DNA of 64,000 nucleotides from a virus, in IMG/VR virus record IMGVR_UViG_3300048582_000136, positions 1 to 64,000 of that record; one strand, 5' to 3'. This document shows positions 40,789 to 49,914 of this stretch, piece after piece; the first letter of the stretch is position 1; each line of letters begins with the position of its first letter. The notes under the pieces are model-generated. The model ran no database searches and was not told the DNA's origin. It saw only the letters and a program-made list of their open reading frames with translations. The translations under genes and the position numbers were made by a program.

Positions 40789-40791
40789 GGG

Positions 40792-41394
40792 TTACACTCC
40801 CACTCGTTCGGCCGCGGCCTGCTTCAGAGCCAGCTCGGCGAGCTCTTCCGGCGTCAGCGGATCCAGAACCACGATGTTGTATTCCGGAGCCATACGGCGG
40901 ATGATTTCCACCTTGCCGTTCTTTTCTTTCGACCGGATATCCTGGTACTGGCGTTGGATCAGATCGTCATACAGCACCTTCGGGATGTGGTAGCCGTTGT
41001 CGGTCTCTTCGCCGAAGGGAATGAACTTCTGCACCTTGCCGATGTACTTGTTGGCGACGGTGATGATCTCGCCCTTGAGATCCCGTTTGTCAGGGTTCAG
41101 GTTGTAGATCTTGCACCGAACCAGAGCCATGCTTTCCTTGATCAGGTGCGTGCGAAGCTCCTGTTCTTTCTCGGCTTTGGTCTTCTCACGGATTGGCCCG
41201 ACAGAAGTTGGATCTTCGGTTTCCGTTTCGCTGACACCATTCAGCTTGTCATTGACCTTCTTGCGAAGGCTCTCGAGACCAATGTTGTTGCCATGGCTGA
41301 TGCCGAGCATCTTGGCTCGTTCTTTCAGCACAGCCAGCTCTTCAGTGGGGTTCGATTCCGTTTCGGTGTTCGGGTCTTGGATTTGCTCGCTCAT
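40792..41394 (-). CDS. Virion-region protein (N4 gp55-like)
   Basis: 200 residues. The N-terminal third is acidic and disordered-looking (DPNTETESNPTEE). It contains a short SAP-like segment (AKMLGISHGNNIGLESLRKKV) and a C-terminal folded domain with YHIPKVLYDDLIQRQYQDIR and an Ala/Glu helix. It lies between the major capsid gene and the gp54-like gene, as N4 gp55. The exact role in the head is not known to me. Confidence 0.6.
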   Translation of the reverse strand: MSEQIQDPNTETESNPTEELAVLKERAKMLGISHGNNIGLESLRKKVNDKLNGVSETETEDPTSVGPIREKTKAEKEQELRTHLIKESMALVRCKIYNLNPDKRDLKGEIITVANKYIGKVQKFIPFGEETDNGYHIPKVLYDDLIQRQYQDIRSKEKNGKVEIIRRMAPEYNIVVLDPLTPEELAELALKQAAAERVGV

Positions 41395-41435
41395 CGAGTT
41401 CCTGCTTCTTCTGCTCTAGGTTTCAAGGGTAGGTA

Positions 41436-41461
41436 GGAGGGGGGAATGTATCCCCCCCTCC
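41436..41461 (-). terminator. GC-rich hairpin after the major capsid gene
   Basis: GGAGGGGGG (41436-41444) pairs with CCCCCCTCC (41453-41461) over an 8-nt loop, just beyond the capsid stop codon. No U-run follows on the minus strand. It could stabilise the capsid mRNA end or attenuate downstream expression. Confidence 0.5.
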
Positions 41462-41476
41462 CAGGTCGCATCAGGC

Positions 41477-42898
41477 TCACATACGAGCGACGGTGCGGAT
41501 CGTGGCCAGGCGTTCCGGGCGCATGATCAGGGTGCCGTAGTACCACTTGATCGAGCTGAAGCCCTTCTCGCCGAACGGATCGTCACGGTCAGCCGTGGCT
41601 TCACCAGGCATCTTGGTGATGATCTTGAACTTCGTGGTCTTGCCGTCGGTCTGGAAACCGATGGTGGTGAAGCTCTCGGCACCGACGACGAGCATCGGGA
41701 ACACCGAGTAGCGATCGTTTTCGGCGTAGTAGCCCGCGTTGGTTCCGACTTCGGCACCAGCACCGGCCCAGTGCAGCATCTCGGGAACCACGATGATGCG
41801 GAACTGGTCGACGGTCCCGATCTCGCCGTTCATGATCGTGGTGGCATCAGCATACTGGTGCACCGGAATGAACGCCGGGTTGTTGTGGTAGTCCTTCATG
41901 CGCTTGACGGTCGACTCGAGCTCCGAGCCGATGTACATCACGCGACCCGAGTTGATCGTCTTGGTGTCGATCATGCGGGAACCGGTGATGACCTTGGTCT
42001 GCTTCGGCGTCCGGTTGTCGTTCAGGATGGTGGCCAGACGGGCCAGGTCATCGTAGTCGACTTCCGAGATCGTGCCTTCACCGGTCACGGTAGCGTTCGA
42101 GGTGGCAGCGCCGGCATAGACCGTCACACCAGCACCCTGCAGCAGATCGATCTGCAGCACGGCTTCAGTCAGCTGGGTTGCACCCTGAACCATCTCGCGC
42201 GACAGGTGCTCGTAGAGCATTTCGTCCGTGTCGAAATCGAAGGATTCCTGGGTGAACTCGGTGAAGAGACCGAACTTCGCGATCGAGCCAGTGCGCTCGA
42301 CACGGGTGAAGCCAACACGGTTCACACGACCACCGTCTTCGGTCAGAAGCGGGAGACGCGAGGTGATCGTGCCGACGTCCTTGGACGAGCCGTAGAGGTT
42401 CGCGTGGCCAGGCTTCGCAACGGCACCGAGATTCAGAGCCAGAACGGCATCTTTCTCGACAGCCGAAGCGTAGCGGGCCGAAGTGCCACCCACCAGGGTG
42501 ATGGTCGCAAGACCCGCACCACCGGAGTTGTCAGCGCCGGCCGTGGCGACAAGCGTCGAACCCACGTTGGCGTTGATGGCGGTAACCGCAGTGGCTTTGG
42601 TGGCGTTGGCAATCGCCATCACAGTCCGCGGGAAGGAGACGAACCAGTTGGTCGCCAGGATCGTGGCGCCCGAAGCATCGAGGCCCTGGTCCGAGACGTT
42701 CCGGCTGTCGAGCAGCGGAATGTACTGGTACACCTTGATCGACTTGCCGTAGTGCTTGGGCATGGCAATCACGTCAGCAAGCTGCGTGAAGTACATGTCC
42801 TTCTTGGCGTCGATGATGGCCTTCTTCTGGTAGAAGAAGGTGTTAAACTGCGGACCGATGTCCGACGGGGTGCCCGGAGGCTTGTTGTAGTGCTGCAT
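41477..42898 (-). CDS. Major capsid protein (N4 gp56-like)
   Basis: 473 residues. The N-terminus ([20 protein letters not shown] then [11 protein letters not shown]) and the central [37 protein letters not shown] and [16 protein letters not shown] segments have the character of the N4-like HK97-fold major coat protein. It is followed by a strong GC hairpin and preceded by a scaffold-like gene, the usual order. The Gly/Ala-rich insertion (about residues 115-165) may form an extra surface domain. Confidence 0.85.
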   Translation of the reverse strand: MQHYNKPPGTPSDIGPQFNTFFYQKKAIIDAKKDMYFTQLADVIAMPKHYGKSIKVYQYIPLLDSRNVSDQGLDASGATILATNWFVSFPRTVMAIANATKATAVTAINANVGSTLVATAGADNSGGAGLATITLVGGTSARYASAVEKDAVLALNLGAVAKPGHANLYGSSKDVGTITSRLPLLTEDGGRVNRVGFTRVERTGSIAKFGLFTEFTQESFDFDTDEMLYEHLSREMVQGATQLTEAVLQIDLLQGAGVTVYAGAATSNATVTGEGTISEVDYDDLARLATILNDNRTPKQTKVITGSRMIDTKTINSGRVMYIGSELESTVKRMKDYHNNPAFIPVHQYADATTIMNGEIGTVDQFRIIVVPEMLHWAGAGAEVGTNAGYYAENDRYSVFPMLVVGAESFTTIGFQTDGKTTKFKIITKMPGEATADRDDPFGEKGFSSIKWYYGTLIMRPERLATIRTVARM

Positions 42899-42921
42899 GC
42901 TCTTTCCTCAGTCTTTTCTCT

Positions 42922-44115
42922 TTACAGCCTCTTCGCGAGGGCTGCGTTTTTCTCGAAATCCTCATCCGATAGGGAGAGGGGGTTGAAGTCCTGGACGGCG
43001 GCCTTCTTGGGCACCGTGCTGGTGGGGGAAGCAGCCTTGGCCTTGTCGTTGTTGCTCACCGTGGACTTCGGGATCGCCGGGCGGGTTTCCAGAACTCGGC
43101 TTGGCTGGTTCACAGCTGCCGGTTTCGGGGTAAGCAGGCCTTGGGCGTCCAACTCCTTGCCGACGGCAAGGTAAGCGTGAATGAACGGTTGTCCGACAGG
43201 GAGTGCACCAAGCATCTTCCGCCGATCAATCTCGTCCGAAACCTTTTGGTAGATTCCAGACTGCCTTTGCTCATGCATCAGCCGAAGGAGATTCGGATCG
43301 GTGTAGAGCGCCTTCTTGCTCTCGGCGTCCCAGGTCCGGTTGACGGCGACAACGGTATCCTGACCTGCTTGGTCGAGCATCAGCTCATCAAGCGTGGTCT
43401 GGAAAGCGATCTCGGCGTCAGAGACCTTGTGATTGCCCGGCGTGTAGCGCGGCTCGACTGAGGTATCGATCTCCAGGGGATCGACACCACTTTCCTTGAT
43501 GAACTTCTGGATCGCTGCAGGGTTCTTCTTATCCAGATCGATCAGATAAGTAAGCTTGCCCTCGTCCAGAAGGTTATTGTTCTCCAGCATCTTTAGCAGC
43601 TTGAGACTCGGCTGCAAAGCCTGAAGTTTCTTCGTATAGTTCGCACCCATTTGCATGAGGCGAACAACTTCATCGACCGACTGAACCTGGATGTCTTTCC
43701 CGTTCGCTTTGATCGGTCCCATCACCCGGTCGTAGAAGGCCTTCAGATCGACGTCGGTCTTTCCTTCGGACTTCTCTGTCTCGGGCTTGTCCTCGCTTTT
43801 GCCTGGCTCATCTGCCTTGACATCAGCTTCGGGTTTGTCTTCTCCGGCCGGGGCTGTCGTCGTGGTTCCTGCTCCCGCAGGAACCTCTCCTCCGGCGTCC
43901 CCGTCCGGGGCAACACCGTCATCAGCACCAGCGAGAACATCAGCCTCCGAACCAACAGGAGCATCGGCCGCTTCTCCCTCATTTTCCGGCTCGGTAGGCT
44001 TCTCTTCTGTATCAGGCTCTTCAGCCGCAGACTCCACTTGAGGAGCCACAGCAAAGCCCATCACCTCTTCATCAGAGAGATTGGCCAGCTGGTCTTCGGT
44101 GAGAGTGGTGCTCAT
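42922..44115 (-). CDS. Scaffolding-like protein (N4 gp57-like)
   Basis: 397 residues. The first 130 are extremely acidic and low-complexity (many Glu, Asp, Pro, Ala). They are followed by helices (LMQMGANYTKKLQALQPSLK, then EIDRRKMLGALPVGQPFIHA) and a basic C-terminal end (LSDEDFEKNAALAKRL). Acidic, elongated proteins with a basic C-terminus directly upstream of the capsid gene are typical scaffolds. It overlaps the gp58-like gene by ATGA. Confidence 0.7.
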   Translation of the reverse strand: MSTTLTEDQLANLSDEEVMGFAVAPQVESAAEEPDTEEKPTEPENEGEAADAPVGSEADVLAGADDGVAPDGDAGGEVPAGAGTTTTAPAGEDKPEADVKADEPGKSEDKPETEKSEGKTDVDLKAFYDRVMGPIKANGKDIQVQSVDEVVRLMQMGANYTKKLQALQPSLKLLKMLENNNLLDEGKLTYLIDLDKKNPAAIQKFIKESGVDPLEIDTSVEPRYTPGNHKVSDAEIAFQTTLDELMLDQAGQDTVVAVNRTWDAESKKALYTDPNLLRLMHEQRQSGIYQKVSDEIDRRKMLGALPVGQPFIHAYLAVGKELDAQGLLTPKPAAVNQPSRVLETRPAIPKSTVSNNDKAKAASPTSTVPKKAAVQDFNPLSLSDEDFEKNAALAKRL

Positions 44116-44459
44116 TCAAGCACCCCTGCTTCTTCACCACGGATCTCGTCGAGGGTTTCACGGGCTTCCTCGATTTCACGTTCTGCCAGGTCACCCATTT
44201 GAATGGCTGTGGACAGGTAGCGGCGGAAGGCGCCGATGCCCATCATATCGTTCCAGACGTGCTTGTGGTTTTCACCCAGGCTCGGGTGCGAGATCAGGTT
44301 GGCGAGACGGGCGGCTTCCTTCTCGAAATAGCCTTCAAGCACGAGGGCCTTGAAATCGGGGTTGTCGGCAAGCCGGCGAGCCATAGAGGCACGCTCGACC
44401 ATCTTCTGGGCTTCTTCGATGGAGAGTTCGATCTGCTCGATGTCGTTCTGCTGAGACAC
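44112..44459 (-). CDS. Hypothetical late protein (N4 gp58-like)
   Basis: 115 residues, entirely helical by appearance (SIEEAQKMVERASMARRLAD, then REIEEARETLDEIRGEEAG), acidic. It sits between portal and scaffold genes, the place of N4 gp58. It could assist head assembly or dissolve before maturation. No motif supports a more exact role. Confidence 0.6.
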   Translation of the reverse strand: MSQQNDIEQIELSIEEAQKMVERASMARRLADNPDFKALVLEGYFEKEAARLANLISHPSLGENHKHVWNDMMGIGAFRRYLSTAIQMGDLAEREIEEARETLDEIRGEEAGVLE

Positions 44460-44522
44460 GATGTTTCCTCAGTTCTTTTCTGGTGTGTCTGGCCAAATCT
44501 GGCTTCGATAGGTTTCTCGGAT

Positions 44523-46667
44523 TTACCTGTTGTTGGCGGCCGAGAGGGCGTTCCACCCGACAGCAGCCTCAACGCTGCCAGGTGCCTCACCTTCCTTTTT
44601 CGGCTTGGTGAGGGCCTTCGTGATTTCGAGATCCTGGTTGGCCTGAGCCTGACCAGCCACCCGGTCCATGTCCCGAGCGTGCTTGGTTCCCGTTTCCTGT
44701 TCGACGTAGTCGAGGTCCTTGATATCTGCGTCCGAAGAGTGCTTCCTTGCAGCAGCCCGACGTTCTTCAGCTCGAGCCCGGATCTCGTCGATTTCAGCTT
44801 CAAGCTTAGCGAGCTCGAGCTTCTTGATGGCTTCCATGTGTGGATCCGGCTGGGGCTGGTAGTTCTCCAGCTTGTGTGCCAGCTCTGGCATGCGCTTCAG
44901 ATCCGCAATTTCAGCCAGGATCATTTGGCGCATGACGGGATCCATGTCGGGACCGATGGTCTGGAGCATAAAGCCCAGATCCTGAGCACGGGCTTCGTCA
45001 ACTTCTGCCGTAGCAATATCGACTTCGAGGTCAAAATTGCCTTTGAGGTCTTCCCGACGAATGGTGATGAATTTCGAGTTTGTCACTCGAATGACTTCTT
45101 CCTCGCTGAGGAAGACGGCGTTCATCGCCACGATCTTGGTGCCGATCTCCACTACGCCTTGAGCCAGGCGCTGTAGGATGTCCATTTCCCGCTTTGAGGC
45201 TGCGTCCAGCATGCCTCTGATGCCGGCCGCCACATCGCCGTAAGCATCCCCGGAGAGGCCACCAGTGAAGCTCTTTACCCCGGTCAGGGCTTCAGCTTCC
45301 TGGTTCTGCAGAGTCATCATCGTGACCGCGGAGTTCGGGATCTCCGGATACTGGTGCATGTAGATCGCCAGACGGGGATCCCCTGCACCAGGGTTGAACT
45401 CGTAGTCGAGGCCTCTCTCGAACCGACGCTTGTTCACCACATCAAGGAAGTTCTTGGCCACGCCTTGTTGTGAGTTAGCCGATCGAGCCAGAAGGTCGAT
45501 CATGCCTCGGGTGACGGCTCCCAGTATCGCCTGGTTGTCTTCCAGCACCTCGGCATCAGGTTCCCCGAGAAGAGAACGTTTCACCGGCAGGTATGGTACA
45601 ACGACGAAAGGAACCTTCTCGTCCGGGAAAGGGTTCTCCTCCATCCGGATCATCGTGTCACCGATCCAGGTGGCTACGATCGGTTTCAGGCTTTCGTTAC
45701 CCTCGACGTCGTAAAAGCCCCAGTATTCATAAGCGATGACTCGTTTGCGAAGATCATCGTTGAAGTTGAAATTGGACTCCGTCTGGGTCTTGTGATCCGG
45801 GGTTCCCAGGATGGTGTTGCCCGACCAGTTGACCGCATTGAGGTTCTTGTAGCGGCCGTCCTTCATCAAGTCAGCCTTCGAGGTTTCGAAGCTGATCACA
45901 ACGAACTTGGCCTTGGAAAGGTCACCTTCGCAGGACGGATCGACGTAGAAGTTGCTCGGATCTATGATCGAGACAGTCGGGTGGTTTGCCACCACCTCTT
46001 CCTCGTCGACTTCCTCTTCGCCGACCATATCGGCGATCACCGGCATCCCGGTTTCCAGGAAGTAGTCAACAGCTGCCCGCAGCTCTTCCGGCAGACTTAG
46101 GTATCCGTTCGGATCAGCCTCTTTCTGTTGAAGGGCCTGTTGCAGGACTTGCTCCTGCTCCGGCATATCCATGGTCCGATACTGAAACACCGGAACCATC
46201 TTCTTGATCATCCGGGTTACACGGTTCCAACCAACCCGCACAATCACCGAGCCTTCGTCGACAGCAGTGCGAACATACTGGTTGATGAAAGCGACCGAGT
46301 TCAGCTTGGTGCGGAACTGCCAGTTGAGGAGGATCTGGTTCTGCTCAGCACTGGCCGTGTCTTCAAAGGTCATCGGCGAAATCTTGAAGAGCTTCTTGCT
46401 CGACAGAAACGGGCTCGACAAAGCCGAATAGCGCCACTCTGCCTGGCGCCGGATCAGCTTCGGTTGAACGTTGGATCTGCCTTCGACTTTCTTCGGGCGA
46501 GCCTTGCCAGTCACATCCCGCAGGCTATTCCAATGAAGGACCTTCTGGACATGGGAATCATGAGCCTGTTTGGACCCTTCAAAGTCCTCCTTCAGCTTCA
46601 TAACCGAAGGCTCTTTTGCCCACTCTGTCAGTGGCTTTGCGCCAGGCAGTCCAACTTCAGTTGACAT
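44523..46667 (-). CDS. Portal protein (N4 gp59-like)
   Basis: 714 residues. N-terminal features include SLRDVTGKARPKKVEGRSNV and PKLIRRQAEWRYSALSSPFL. In the middle are IDPSNFYVDPSCEGDL, NFDLEVDIATAEVDEARAQD and a long C-terminal acidic/basic helix (EAIKKLELAKLEAEIDEIRA). This matches the large N4-type portal (about 94 kDa), which forms the 12-mer DNA entry ring at one vertex. It lies between the lysis genes and the gp58-like gene. Its start overlaps the end of the Rz1-like gene. Confidence 0.8.
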   Translation of the reverse strand: MSTEVGLPGAKPLTEWAKEPSVMKLKEDFEGSKQAHDSHVQKVLHWNSLRDVTGKARPKKVEGRSNVQPKLIRRQAEWRYSALSSPFLSSKKLFKISPMTFEDTASAEQNQILLNWQFRTKLNSVAFINQYVRTAVDEGSVIVRVGWNRVTRMIKKMVPVFQYRTMDMPEQEQVLQQALQQKEADPNGYLSLPEELRAAVDYFLETGMPVIADMVGEEEVDEEEVVANHPTVSIIDPSNFYVDPSCEGDLSKAKFVVISFETSKADLMKDGRYKNLNAVNWSGNTILGTPDHKTQTESNFNFNDDLRKRVIAYEYWGFYDVEGNESLKPIVATWIGDTMIRMEENPFPDEKVPFVVVPYLPVKRSLLGEPDAEVLEDNQAILGAVTRGMIDLLARSANSQQGVAKNFLDVVNKRRFERGLDYEFNPGAGDPRLAIYMHQYPEIPNSAVTMMTLQNQEAEALTGVKSFTGGLSGDAYGDVAAGIRGMLDAASKREMDILQRLAQGVVEIGTKIVAMNAVFLSEEEVIRVTNSKFITIRREDLKGNFDLEVDIATAEVDEARAQDLGFMLQTIGPDMDPVMRQMILAEIADLKRMPELAHKLENYQPQPDPHMEAIKKLELAKLEAEIDEIRARAEERRAAARKHSSDADIKDLDYVEQETGTKHARDMDRVAGQAQANQDLEITKALTKPKKEGEAPGSVEAAVGWNALSAANNR

Positions 46668-46944
46668 TCAGACCCTCGTCTTTGCACCGCTGGACCGCCA
46701 TGCAGATCGTGGTCAGCTTGTTGTTGGCTCGGCGCAGGGCGAAAGTGTTCGAGACATGAGCTTCAGCCAGTTGTCCCACTGTCTTCAGGGAACCAGTGGC
46801 TTCAGGCTCGGGCTCGAACACCTCGTCAGGTAGGGCTTCAAGGGGCCGGAGATCCTGCCCGCAAGCGCTCAAGGCTACGAACGACATCAGCAGAAAGCAG
46901 ATCCGAATAGCCCTGAGCATCCCGAAGATCGTTCCTGATATCAT
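46657..46944 (-). CDS. Rz1-like outer-membrane spanin lipoprotein
   Basis: A 95-residue protein. A hydrophobic stretch IRICFLLMSFVALSAC ends in a lipobox (LSAC) with the Cys near residue 28, after which it is polar. Its first 107 bases are nested in another frame inside the 3' end of the Rz-like gene. Lipoproteins encoded out of frame within an inner-membrane spanin gene are the hallmark of Rz1. A start at the internal Met (MLRAIRICF) is possible. The mature part (about 65 aa) is longer and less Pro-rich than lambda Rz1. Confidence 0.65.
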   Translation of the reverse strand: MISGTIFGMLRAIRICFLLMSFVALSACGQDLRPLEALPDEVFEPEPEATGSLKTVGQLAEAHVSNTFALRRANNKLTTICMAVQRCKDEGLNVN

Positions 46945-47140
46945 CCTGATCCTTATCTAGGATCGCATTAGCCTTTCTCAGTTGTTCCGTCAATGCCATT
47001 GCGGCGCGGATGTTCTTGATATCTTCCGTCAGACTCTTGTTCTGATCAGCCAGATCTTGAGCACGGATCGTAATCAATCCAGCATAGCCAACCAGAACCA
47101 GAACCAACCCCAGCGGTAGGAGCCTGAAAAACTGCATCAT
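46838..47140 (-). CDS. Rz-like inner-membrane spanin
   Basis: 100 residues with an N-terminal membrane anchor (LLPLGLVLVLVGYAGLITI) and a periplasmic coiled coil (DLADQNKSLTEDIKNIRAAM, then LRKANAILDKDQDDIRNDLR). This is the i-spanin build. The Rz1-like lipoprotein frame is nested in its 3' end, and its own start overlaps the amidase stop. Together they would fuse inner and outer membranes in the last step of lysis. Confidence 0.7.
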   Translation of the reverse strand: MMQFFRLLPLGLVLVLVGYAGLITIRAQDLADQNKSLTEDIKNIRAAMALTEQLRKANAILDKDQDDIRNDLRDAQGYSDLLSADVVRSLERLRAGSPAP

Positions 47141-47592
47141 AGCCAGTCCCTATCCTCCACCTTGAACCCTGGGCAAAGCTTGTTGGCGTAGTCGTTGTGG
47201 CCGGTGACCCACTTGATCCCCGGCAAACTAGCAATGAGCTTTTTCACTCCTTGACGCTGCGCGGCCGTGTAGAAATCTTCGAACCGGCCCATCTTCGTGA
47301 TCGTCTTCACATTGATCATACAGATCCCGATCGTACCTCGGTTCCGTTCGACGCAATGAGCTCCAATCTGGTTGAAGGTCCTGCCCTGGATCCAGCTCCC
47401 ATCGGGGTGCACTAGGACATGGTAGCCGATCATCTTGAAGCCTCGATCCCGGCGATGCCAGAGATCAATCTCCGATCTCATTTCCTTCAAGGTCTTTCCC
47501 TTCCACCAATCTCCTGGTGTGGCGGGGGTATGAAGGATCACCTCATTCACGAGGTAGCCGGCATTCCCTTGTCGGATCTGTTCCATTTTCAT
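47137..47592 (-). CDS. N-acetylmuramoyl-L-alanine amidase endolysin (T7 lysozyme-like)
   Basis: 151 residues. The zinc ligands and catalytic residues of the T7 lysozyme family are all visible: His21 in ILHTPATPGDW, Tyr57 in IGYHVL, and His132, Lys138 and Cys140 in TGHNDYANKLCPGF (T7: H17, Y46, H122, K128, C130, with identical spacing in the last three). It cuts the amide between N-acetylmuramic acid and L-alanine. There is no signal peptide, so release needs a holin; candidates lie upstream. It matches the N4 gp61-type endolysin. Confidence 0.92.
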   Translation of the reverse strand: MKMEQIRQGNAGYLVNEVILHTPATPGDWWKGKTLKEMRSEIDLWHRRDRGFKMIGYHVLVHPDGSWIQGRTFNQIGAHCVERNRGTIGICMINVKTITKMGRFEDFYTAAQRQGVKKLIASLPGIKWVTGHNDYANKLCPGFKVEDRDWL

Positions 47593-47741
47593 AGCCCGGA
47601 AACCCCTGTGATGTGGGAAGTGTGATCAGACCCATCTGATTGGCTCTGATCCGTGTGCGTGAGAAATGCCAGAAGCAGGCTGATTATCAAGATCACCAAA
47701 TATCTCTTCGAGTACCGAAGGGAGTCTTTAAGATTTTCCAT
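47589..47741 (-). CDS. Small membrane protein of the lysis cassette, 50 aa
   Basis: I use the ATG at 47741, which follows GGGAGG on the minus strand; an in-frame start at 47816 has no good site. The protein has a basic N-terminus (MENLKDSLRYSKRY), one membrane helix (LVILIISLLLAFLTH) and a polar Ser/Asp-rich end. One-helix N-in proteins next to an endolysin may be pinholins or antiholins. The stop overlaps the amidase start. Confidence 0.6.
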   Translation of the reverse strand: MENLKDSLRYSKRYLVILIISLLLAFLTHTDQSQSDGSDHTSHITGVSGL

Positions 47742-48036
47742 CGGTGGTTCCTCCCATCCGGTTTTGAATAAGCTCTTTGATGAAGGCCCTGTCCGAAACC
47801 AAAGCCGTCCCGACATCCAAAAGGATCATGCCGAAAGCCATGATACCGACTGTTGCAATGTTTTCGGAAACAGAGAACCAGCGAGCAGCGTCTCCGGAAA
47901 GGCCCACAGCAAGCGCTGCACTGGCCAAGGTTTTTCCAGTACGTTTCACTATGGGTTCTCTTTCTGCATCGCGTGTCGCGATGTAGAGGACCATGCCCAA
48001 GAGCACGAACCAGTATTCTATCGGTTTACTCATCAT
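47728..48036 (-). CDS. Holin candidate, 102 aa
   Basis: Starts at the ATG at 48036 (MMSKPIEYWFVLLGMVLYIA). There are three hydrophobic segments: WFVLLGMVLYIA, LASAALAVGLSG and IATVGIMAFGMILLDVGTAL. The C-terminus is charged (KELIQNRMGGTTDGKS). Size, topology and location two genes before the amidase fit a class I-like holin. It overlaps the 50-aa membrane protein gene by 14 bases. Lytic function is inferred from context. Confidence 0.65.
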   Translation of the reverse strand: MMSKPIEYWFVLLGMVLYIATRDAEREPIVKRTGKTLASAALAVGLSGDAARWFSVSENIATVGIMAFGMILLDVGTALVSDRAFIKELIQNRMGGTTDGKS

Positions 48037-48183
48037 CGCCGTTCATCTGCTCCTTGGCTCTTCAGCATTTCATTTCTCTTTCTCTCAGTATTTGAAGAAC
48101 GCGCCCGAAAAGAACGTGAGCGGATCAGTCATTACTGTCGTACTGCCACTACGGAAACTAGACATCCTGAGATGTTGTGCACA

Positions 48184-49914
48184 TCAAAGCTCCGTTATTG
48201 TGTAAAAGGAACTGGGCGCAATGTTGTTTTCCCCGTCCGCCTTCATCCAAGCTTCGGAAACGTAGTCATTGCGCGCCCAGGCATACTGGTAATAGCCCTC
48301 GCCTTGTTCGTTGCCTGCGGTGTCGGAACCGTTGATCGTGAATTCCATGTTGGACCCGGTGCCAGATGGCCGCGCGGAAATCGTGTTGTCGGTGGCGGCA
48401 AGCGCGCCGTCTTTGAACAGCCGCCGCTGCGTTGTGCCGTTGTGCTGCGACGCCACCCGGAAGGTGTCCTTGTAGGCAGGGTCATAGGTCGATTCCAGCC
48501 AAGTGTCGGTGCTGTTCCACAGCGCCAGACGGTTGCTGGACGTGCGATAAGCAGTTGTCGCACGTTGGCTGGAGCTGGTCCCGTTCGACATGGAGAAGAA
48601 AGCTTGCTGGAGGTCGCCGGTCAATTCGACCCAATGGACGGTTAGGCCTGCCGACCATACGGTAGACATCGGGTAGCGTTCCCAACTCGTCTGGTAGTGA
48701 AGCCGCCCAAAGTCAGCCAGCGCGTCCACCTTTTCCAAGACGGTCAGGTCGCCGTCGCCGTCCATGTGGTAAAGCTTGCCCGTGCTGGGGACGTAGGACA
48801 GGCCCTCGCCATCACCGCCTTGCGGGTTGACAAATTCATTGTCTAGCGCGACATCGACCACCCCGGTCTTGGAGACTTTCGTGATGCGGTTATTGTTCGT
48901 CGAAAGCAGTATCTCACCGTCAACGAAGGTGATGCCGTTCATCAGCGGGACGGTCGTGCTCAGAGAGACTGCCCCGAGATAGTTTCCGGACGTATCCCAC
49001 TGCATCAGGCTGGTGCCGTCCGTGTAGTCCACGCCCCAGATCGTGCCGGTGTCCGGGTCTTGCGCGATGCCTGCGACGGCGCGGTTCTGGGCAGAGACGT
49101 TGTAGTAGCGATCAAGCGCCAGCGTCGTCAGGTTGAAAACGCAGAGATACTCCTTGTAGGTCCCGACGAAGGGATATTCTTGGATCGGAACCCAGAGTTC
49201 GCCTGCAATGATGCAGCCATCGCTGGTGTGGTTCAGCGCGGTCACGCCGGTTGCGGTTTTCATATCGCCTACCGGGTCAAGGTTGGACGCGAGAACCGTG
49301 GTCGGTGAAGCCACTGTTGCGCGGCGGAGGCCGTTGGTGTCGATCGTGATGAGGTTGCCGGATGCGTCCACGGCAACGCCTTGTTCTGGTGTGCCGGTCA
49401 ATCCGCCGTAGTAATCGACCCGCTTCCACTCTGAAAATGCCGTGCTGACCGCGTTGCGGGTAAACGAATTGCCCGTGCGGTTGTCCGTCTGCGGATAGAC
49501 GATGACCACCTCATAATCCGACCAGACCGCGTTGCGCCCGTTGGTATCGGTGACGGCAAGGGCAACCTCGGACGGGCCAAGAAGCTTGATGATGACATCG
49601 TTGTTCGATGCGGTCAGCAGCGTGGTTTTGGTGAACATGCGCCCGAGTTCGCGGGCCTTGTTAATGTAGGTGACATCGTGCGGGATCATCGTCACCCCGT
49701 CGGCAGCATAAGCGCGGATATTGCCGCCGTCGCTGCGAACATCCGTCCAGAAGCTGGCAGGCATCCCCGAGAGGTCGATCATCAGCGGAAAGTCGGTCAA
49801 GTCTGCTGTGACCTCGCCCGAGGCCACGCGAACCTGATATTCGCCACCGACAAAAGCGCCAGTGTCCTTGTCGATCGAAGCGGCAATGATGCCAGAGAGA
49901 AGAGGGTGCGCCAT
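48184..49914 (-). CDS. Tail fibre/receptor-binding protein with propeller and LamG-like domains, 576 aa
   Basis: I use the ATG at 49914 (MAHPLLSG), overlapping the upstream stop. Residues 20-130 resemble DUF2341 (LTDFPLMIDLSGMPASFWTD). Residues 150-390 look like a beta-propeller with repeats such as EQGVAVDASGNLITI and GLSYVPSTGKLYHMDGDG. Residues 400-576 look like a LamG/concanavalin-type lectin domain ending in WARNDYVSEAWMKADG. These are carbohydrate-recognition folds, so it likely binds the host surface. Composition is richer in G+C than the capsid genes, suggesting module exchange. Confidence 0.7.
   Translation of the reverse strand: MAHPLLSGIIAASIDKDTGAFVGGEYQVRVASGEVTADLTDFPLMIDLSGMPASFWTDVRSDGGNIRAYAADGVTMIPHDVTYINKARELGRMFTKTTLLTASNNDVIIKLLGPSEVALAVTDTNGRNAVWSDYEVVIVYPQTDNRTGNSFTRNAVSTAFSEWKRVDYYGGLTGTPEQGVAVDASGNLITIDTNGLRRATVASPTTVLASNLDPVGDMKTATGVTALNHTSDGCIIAGELWVPIQEYPFVGTYKEYLCVFNLTTLALDRYYNVSAQNRAVAGIAQDPDTGTIWGVDYTDGTSLMQWDTSGNYLGAVSLSTTVPLMNGITFVDGEILLSTNNNRITKVSKTGVVDVALDNEFVNPQGGDGEGLSYVPSTGKLYHMDGDGDLTVLEKVDALADFGRLHYQTSWERYPMSTVWSAGLTVHWVELTGDLQQAFFSMSNGTSSSQRATTAYRTSSNRLALWNSTDTWLESTYDPAYKDTFRVASQHNGTTQRRLFKDGALAATDNTISARPSGTGSNMEFTINGSDTAGNEQGEGYYQYAWARNDYVSEAWMKADGENNIAPSSFYTITEL

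Noticed and set aside
48085-48165. Possible 26-codon leftward ORF (ending DPLTFFSGAFFKY) in the spacer after the receptor-binding gene
   Set aside because: Too short, with only a weak ribosome site; left as unproven.
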